From Streptomyces fulvorobeus (GTDB lineage: Bacteria; Actinomycetota; Actinomycetes; Streptomycetales; Streptomycetaceae): 64,000 nucleotides of DNA. Positions 60,472 through 64,000 of this stretch are shown piece by piece (position 1 is the first letter of the stretch; each line of letters begins with the position of its first letter). The notes beneath the pieces were generated by a model. It had not been told where the DNA came from. It saw only the letters and a list, made by a program, of their open reading frames with translations, and made no database searches. The stretch is from assembly GCF_013167895.1 (NCBI RefSeq), contig NZ_BLWC01000001.1, positions 6,535,507 through 6,599,506 on the forward strand, in the 5' to 3' direction. Position numbers and translations under genes: made by a program.

Positions 60472-60612
60472 ATGGCAGGCAAGAGCAGTGCATCCAGTGG
60501 CAAGCGTGGCCGCAGTGCGATCACGGGCCGGTTCGTGAAGCAGTCGGCGGTCCGTCGCAGCCCGTCGACGACCGTCAACGAGTCGGCCTCGAAGAAGCCC
60601 AAGAAGAAGTAG
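60472..60612 (+). CDS. Small basic Ser/Lys-rich protein
   Basis: 46 residues: MAGKSSASSGKRGRSAITGR then FVKQSAVRRSPSTTVNESAS and KKPKKK. AAGGGAAAGCCC precedes the ATG. It is highly basic and probably disordered. It is the first gene on the plus strand before the ubiquitin-like operon (94-bp gap). It could be a substrate, a nucleic-acid binder or simply independent. Confidence 0.5.
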   Translation: MAGKSSASSGKRGRSAITGRFVKQSAVRRSPSTTVNESASKKPKKK

Positions 60613-60705
60613 CTCTCGTCCAGGACCCAATGTCAGGACAGCGCCCCGCCAGACGCCCCGGCACCCACCCGTCCGAACACGCGCTCCCCACTTCAGGAGG
60701 ACCCC

Positions 60706-60966
60706 ATGTCCCAGGACAGCCACGGACCCAAGCCCGTCACGATCATCGTCAACGCCCGCCCCCACACCTGGGAGGCCAAGGAGATCACCTACGAGCAGGT
60801 CGTCAACCTCGCCTACCCCGGCCAGCCGCCGAACGACCAGGACACCTACACCGTCCGCTACAGCCGCGGCCACGACGGCCACGGCACGGGCAGCCTCACC
60901 GCCGGCCACGACGTCCGAGTGAAGAAGGAGATGGTCTTCGATGTCTACCGCACTTCTCGCTCGTGA
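60706..60966 (+). CDS. Multiubiquitin-domain (ubiquitin-like) protein
   Basis: 86 residues from an ATG with AGGAGGA upstream. VTIIVNARPHTWEAKEITYE, QVVNLAYPGQPPNDQDTYTV and RYSRGHDGHGTGSLTAGHDV form one beta-grasp domain of the bacterial multiubiquitin family, here a single copy. The tail is FDVYRTSRS, with no terminal Gly-Gly, so any conjugation would need processing or a non-standard end. The next gene overlaps by 26 bp and encodes an E1-like enzyme. Confidence 0.8.
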   Translation: MSQDSHGPKPVTIIVNARPHTWEAKEITYEQVVNLAYPGQPPNDQDTYTVRYSRGHDGHGTGSLTAGHDVRVKKEMVFDVYRTSRS

Positions 60967-62104
60967 CCCCGACCTCTCCCGCCTCCTCGACGACGGCTAC
61001 GACATCACCCTCGTCGCCGGCCACATCATCGTCCGGATCCCGTACGTCACCGACAACCGCACCGTCGAGCGCGGCTTCCTCGCCCACCCCGTCACCATCG
61101 CCGGAGACCGCTTCGTCTCCGGCACCGACCACCGCATCTGGTTCGGCGGCTCCACCCCGTGTGACGAGCACGGCCGCCCCCTGACCCTCGCCACCCCGGA
61201 AACACGGGTCATCGCCGACAACACGCAGGCGAACTTCATGCTCTCCAGCAAGCCCCCGGACGGCTACCCCGACCAGTACACGAAGATCACTGCGTACGCC
61301 CGGATCGTCGCCGACCACGCCCACACCCTCGACCCCACAGCCACACCCACACCCGGCGCCGCATGGCAGGAAATCGAGGACGACAGCCCCTTCGCCTACC
61401 GCGACACCGCCACGTCCCGCGCCGGCATCACCGCCGTCAACCGCCGCTTCCGCGGGCAGTGCATCGTGATCGTCGGCCTCGGCGGCAGCGGCAGCTACAT
61501 CCTCGACCAGGTCGCCAAGACCGAGGTCGACTCGATCCTCCTGATCGACGGCGACACCTTCGACAACCACAACGCCTTCCGCGCCCCCGGCGCCCCCACC
61601 CTCGACACCCTTCGCGCACGCCCGCCCAAGGCCACCTACTTCGCCTCTGTCTACACCCACATGCACCGCGGTGTGACCGGCTGCGCGCAGTACCTCGACG
61701 AAGACAACCTCGCCCTCCTCGACGGGGCGACATTCGTCTTCCTCGCCTCCGACGACGCCGCCAGCAAACTGCCCGTCATGGACTGGCTCGAAGCCCACGA
61801 CGTGCCGTTCATCGACGTCGGCATGGGCATCGAAGAGATCGACGGCCACCTCAGCGGACTGCTCCGCGTCACCACCAGCCTCCCCGGCCGCCGAGACACC
61901 GCACGCCACCGCATTCCCCGACCCGCACCCGAACGCGACGCCTACGCAAGCAACATCCAGACCGCCGACCTCAACGCGCTCAACGCCATCTTGGCCGTCA
62001 TTCGCTGGAAACGCTCCCTCGGCATCTACGCCGACGCCACCGACGAGGCCCACACCACGTACTCACTGATCACCAACGAGATCGCCAACGAGGACCTTCC
62101 GTGA
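60941..62104 (+). CDS. E1-like ThiF adenylyltransferase with N-terminal E2-like domain
   Basis: 387 residues. Residues 1-130 (GFLAHPVTIAGDRFVSGTDH, RIWFGGSTPCDEHGRPL, YTKITAYARIVADHA) match the E2-like/DUF6791 module, with the Cys of STPCDEHG as the candidate catalytic residue. Residues 150-387 are ThiF/E1: CIVIVGLGGSGSYILDQVAK (nucleotide loop), SILLIDGDTFDNHNAFRAPG (Asp and Arg) and FVFLASDDAASKLPVMDWLE. It should activate the ubiquitin-like protein encoded just upstream, by ATP-dependent C-terminal adenylation, and carry it on itself. It overlaps the following gene (GTGA). Confidence 0.8.
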   Translation: MSTALLARDPDLSRLLDDGYDITLVAGHIIVRIPYVTDNRTVERGFLAHPVTIAGDRFVSGTDHRIWFGGSTPCDEHGRPLTLATPETRVIADNTQANFMLSSKPPDGYPDQYTKITAYARIVADHAHTLDPTATPTPGAAWQEIEDDSPFAYRDTATSRAGITAVNRRFRGQCIVIVGLGGSGSYILDQVAKTEVDSILLIDGDTFDNHNAFRAPGAPTLDTLRARPPKATYFASVYTHMHRGVTGCAQYLDEDNLALLDGATFVFLASDDAASKLPVMDWLEAHDVPFIDVGMGIEEIDGHLSGLLRVTTSLPGRRDTARHRIPRPAPERDAYASNIQTADLNALNAILAVIRWKRSLGIYADATDEAHTTYSLITNEIANEDLP

Positions 62105-62505
62105 CCCCACCAGACACCTTGCGCCCGGTCTTCACCAAGACCTTTCCCCCGGCCATGGACGCAGGGGTCCTCTACATCTCGATCCCCTACCGCACCTGCA
62201 GCCACCTATGCTGCTGCGGCTGCGGCCACGAGATCGTCACGCCTCTCTCCCCAGCCCAGTGGTCCCTCACCTATGACGGCGAGAACGTCTCCCTCACCCC
62301 CTCAATCGGCAACTGGTCCCTTCCATGCCAGTCGCACTACTGGATCCGTGCCAGCCGCGTCCGCTGGAGCCGCCGCTACACACCGGCGGAAATCGACCAG
62401 AACCAGGAGCGCGACCGCCGCCTACTGGCCGCCCACGACAGAGAAGAGCAGCGGCCGCGACGCAGGGCAAGTCTCCGCCGTTACTTCAGGTTCTGGCGTC
62501 CGTAG
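62101..62505 (+). CDS. DUF6527 family protein of the ubiquitin-like operon
   Basis: 134 residues from a GTG overlapping the E1 stop. CSHLCCCGCGHEIVTPLSP and WSLTYDGENVSLTPSIGNWS, then LPCQSHYWIRASRVRWSR, contain the Cys-rich and CxSHYWI motifs of DUF6527, probably a zinc site. The C-terminus is Arg-rich. It follows multiubiquitin and ThiF genes in many bacteria. Its activity is not known; a peptidase or ligase-like role is inferred only from context. Confidence 0.75.
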   Translation: MTPPDTLRPVFTKTFPPAMDAGVLYISIPYRTCSHLCCCGCGHEIVTPLSPAQWSLTYDGENVSLTPSIGNWSLPCQSHYWIRASRVRWSRRYTPAEIDQNQERDRRLLAAHDREEQRPRRRASLRRYFRFWRP

Positions 62506-62681
62506 ACCGGTGAAGACGTCGTGGAGCGCAAGAGACTGCCTTCCCCCCGCCCGCAGCCTTCCCCATTGCCACGGGCGTGCGGATCTGACTGCCCCGCCCA
62601 GACGACGTGACAACCGAGTTGCAGCGGTCCTCACGCACGAGACCCCGGGATCGTCGCGGCCCCGGGATCTCGCTGTCGACG

Positions 62682-64000
62682 TCAGGCCCAACTGACACCC
62701 AGCTCCGCGAGGGCGGCGAGCTGCTCTGCGGTGAGCTTGTCGCGGCGTTGTTTCTGGTTGGAGTACCAGATCCCCAGGGCCAGATCGTGTTCCTGGTCGT
62801 CGATGACGATCTTCTCTCGGTGGGTTCGCTTAACCGTGGACTCGCCCTCTCGGGCGACGTACTGGGCGAGGGCGGTCAGGCCGCGTTGGAATGCTTGTTG
62901 TGCCTTGTTCGGGCCCTTCGTCGTACGCGCCACCGTCGGGGCGGGGGCCGGTGCCTGGTCGGGCTGCACGCCGAGCTTCATCAGTCGTTCTTGCTGTTCG
63001 GTGGAGAGCTGCTTCCAGGTGCCCGGCTTCTGCTGTTGTTGGAGCCATCGTCCGATGTCGTCGCCGTCCATGAGTACGCCGGGCTGGATGTCGGGCAGCA
63101 TTCCGCCGGCTTCGTCGGCGGCGAGGTCGGCGAGCAACTTGTGGTGGCGTTGCCAGTCGAGGGGCCAGGGGCAGTTCCAGTCGGGGTCGATCTTCGCCAG
63201 CTGTGCCGCGCGTGCTGCGGCTCGTTCCGGGTCCTTCCCGAGGCCGCCCTTGCGGCGGAGGTTGGCCATGTGCTGCCCGACCGGCACCAGGCCCTTTCCC
63301 TCGCCTTCGCCCCAGACGGCGTCTTGTCGGGGTGCGAGGTGTCTGGTGGCCCGGTGGTAGGAGCGGAGTGCGGCGAGTTTGTTCTCCCATGCTTCGTCGC
63401 CCGGCTCCCACACCATCCCGGCCTCGTCGAGGAGCTCCTTGCGGTGGGGGTCGAGTTCACCGGCCCGCAGTGATTTCCGCTGCTGGTGCACCCATCGCCC
63501 AAGCGGAAACGCCTTCGTCGTCCCGACTGCGGTCTCGGTGTCATAGGGAACGGCGTGCAGGTCGGCGATCCCGTTCTCGGTGCGCCACCGGACCAGGGCC
63601 CGGTAGCCCTCGAGCCACACCAGGGACTGGGGGCGGATGACGCGGCAGCGGGTCAGGGCTGCGATGTCGGCGGCATCGCGGGGCAAGGCGAAATTCACCA
63701 CGACCGAGGTGACCCGATCGACCTCCTGCTGCGCCTCGCTCGCCTCCTCACCGTCCCCGCCACTGGTTCCGGCCACCCCGGCGGGCCGGACGTGGATGCG
63801 CCGCCGTTCGGTGCCGCGGGTCAGGGCGCGGGAGGCGAGCTGGTCGACCATGCGTTCCGAGTGCGAGCGAAGGGCTTGGAGGATGTCGACCAGGGGCTGG
63901 TAGCTGGCCGAGGCGATCATGTCTTTCGGGTCCTCCCCGGGCTGGAGGAAGACGGGGATGATGATCCGTGCGGTCTTGGTCGTGCCGTCGGGGTTGGGGC
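62682..64000 (-). CDS. Superfamily II helicase with helicase-associated domains, C-terminal part (5' end outside window)
   Basis: The frame is open to the window edge, reading PNPDGTTKTARIIIPVFLQP with GEDPKDMIASASYQPLVDIL. This is the end of the SF2 helicase core, followed by an acidic linker and several helicase-associated (HA) repeats of about 70 residues (WVHQQRKSLRAGELDPHRKE, MANLRRKGGLGKDPERAAAR, GRWLQQQQKPGTWKQLSTEQ, ALGIWYSNQKQRRDKLTAEQ). The Walker motifs lie outside. Such proteins are common on Streptomyces chromosome arms and linear plasmids. Confidence 0.8.
   Translation of the reverse strand, partial: PNPDGTTKTARIIIPVFLQPGEDPKDMIASASYQPLVDILQALRSHSERMVDQLASRALTRGTERRRIHVRPAGVAGTSGGDGEEASEAQQEVDRVTSVVVNFALPRDAADIAALTRCRVIRPQSLVWLEGYRALVRWRTENGIADLHAVPYDTETAVGTTKAFPLGRWVHQQRKSLRAGELDPHRKELLDEAGMVWEPGDEAWENKLAALRSYHRATRHLAPRQDAVWGEGEGKGLVPVGQHMANLRRKGGLGKDPERAAARAAQLAKIDPDWNCPWPLDWQRHHKLLADLAADEAGGMLPDIQPGVLMDGDDIGRWLQQQQKPGTWKQLSTEQQERLMKLGVQPDQAPAPAPTVARTTKGPNKAQQAFQRGLTALAQYVAREGESTVKRTHREKIVIDDQEHDLALGIWYSNQKQRRDKLTAEQLAALAELGVSWA

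Overview
This window looks like accessory DNA from a Streptomyces or a close relative. The sequence is uniformly GC-rich with strongly GC-biased third codon positions. Recognisable families are actinomycete ones: small secreted proteins, an ECF sigma operon, Rhs/LamG toxin genes, WD40 STAND proteins and helicase-associated-domain helicases. Many broken IS copies, a truncated parA with parB, and several plasmid-type gene fragments suggest the arm of a linear chromosome or an integrated/linear plasmid. I saw no rRNA, tRNA or CRISPR array.

Layout. (1) 1-5.2 kb: tail of a HAD phosphatase gene, an intact AlbA_2-type gene, then gene fragments (GNAT, DNA ligase, EamA, DUF6126) and a broken IS5 transposase. 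(2) 5.2-10.3 kb, minus strand: an apparent five-gene operon with a Pycsar-type membrane protein, a Crp/Fnr regulator, a class III nucleotidyl cyclase, a protein with a degenerate P-loop and a small tail gene. It is a candidate cyclic-nucleotide conflict system. (3) 10.5-13.1 kb: IS256 with a nonsense codon, and decayed genes. (4) 13.2-24.2 kb: a polymorphic-toxin locus with an immunity-type gene, a 2201-residue Rhs toxin with a caspase-like His-Gly/Ser-Cys C-terminus, and a frameshifted LamG secreted protein. (5) 24.4-28.6 kb: truncated parA, intact parB, small secreted proteins. (6) 28.7-32.6 kb: HTH-STAND-WD40 protein with 14 repeats. (7) 32.9-46.8 kb: a mosaic of IS fragments, an ISAs1-bounded unit with a perfect 10-bp target duplication, small genes, and two families of dispersed non-coding repeats built around GTGGTGAGT. 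(8) 46.9-50.6 kb: a three-gene ABC-three-component (ABC-3C) defence-type operon. (9) 50.8-56.5 kb: Tn7/Tn5053-like transposition genes (TniB, TniA, a TnsA-like protein lacking nuclease residues, TniQ). (10) 56.8-58.3 kb: ECF sigma operon with a hairpin-rich insertion. (11) 58.8-64 kb: HigB/HigA-ImmA toxin-antitoxin pair, a ubiquitin-like conjugation operon (Ubl, E1, DUF6527), and the 3' part of a helicase gene.

How it works together: the right third (46.9-64 kb) reads as a defence island carried next to Tn7-like transposition genes, and the left part carries a cyclic-nucleotide signalling cassette and an inter-bacterial toxin. The middle has been repeatedly invaded by IS elements. Function assignments rest on family patterns read by eye; no database search was run.
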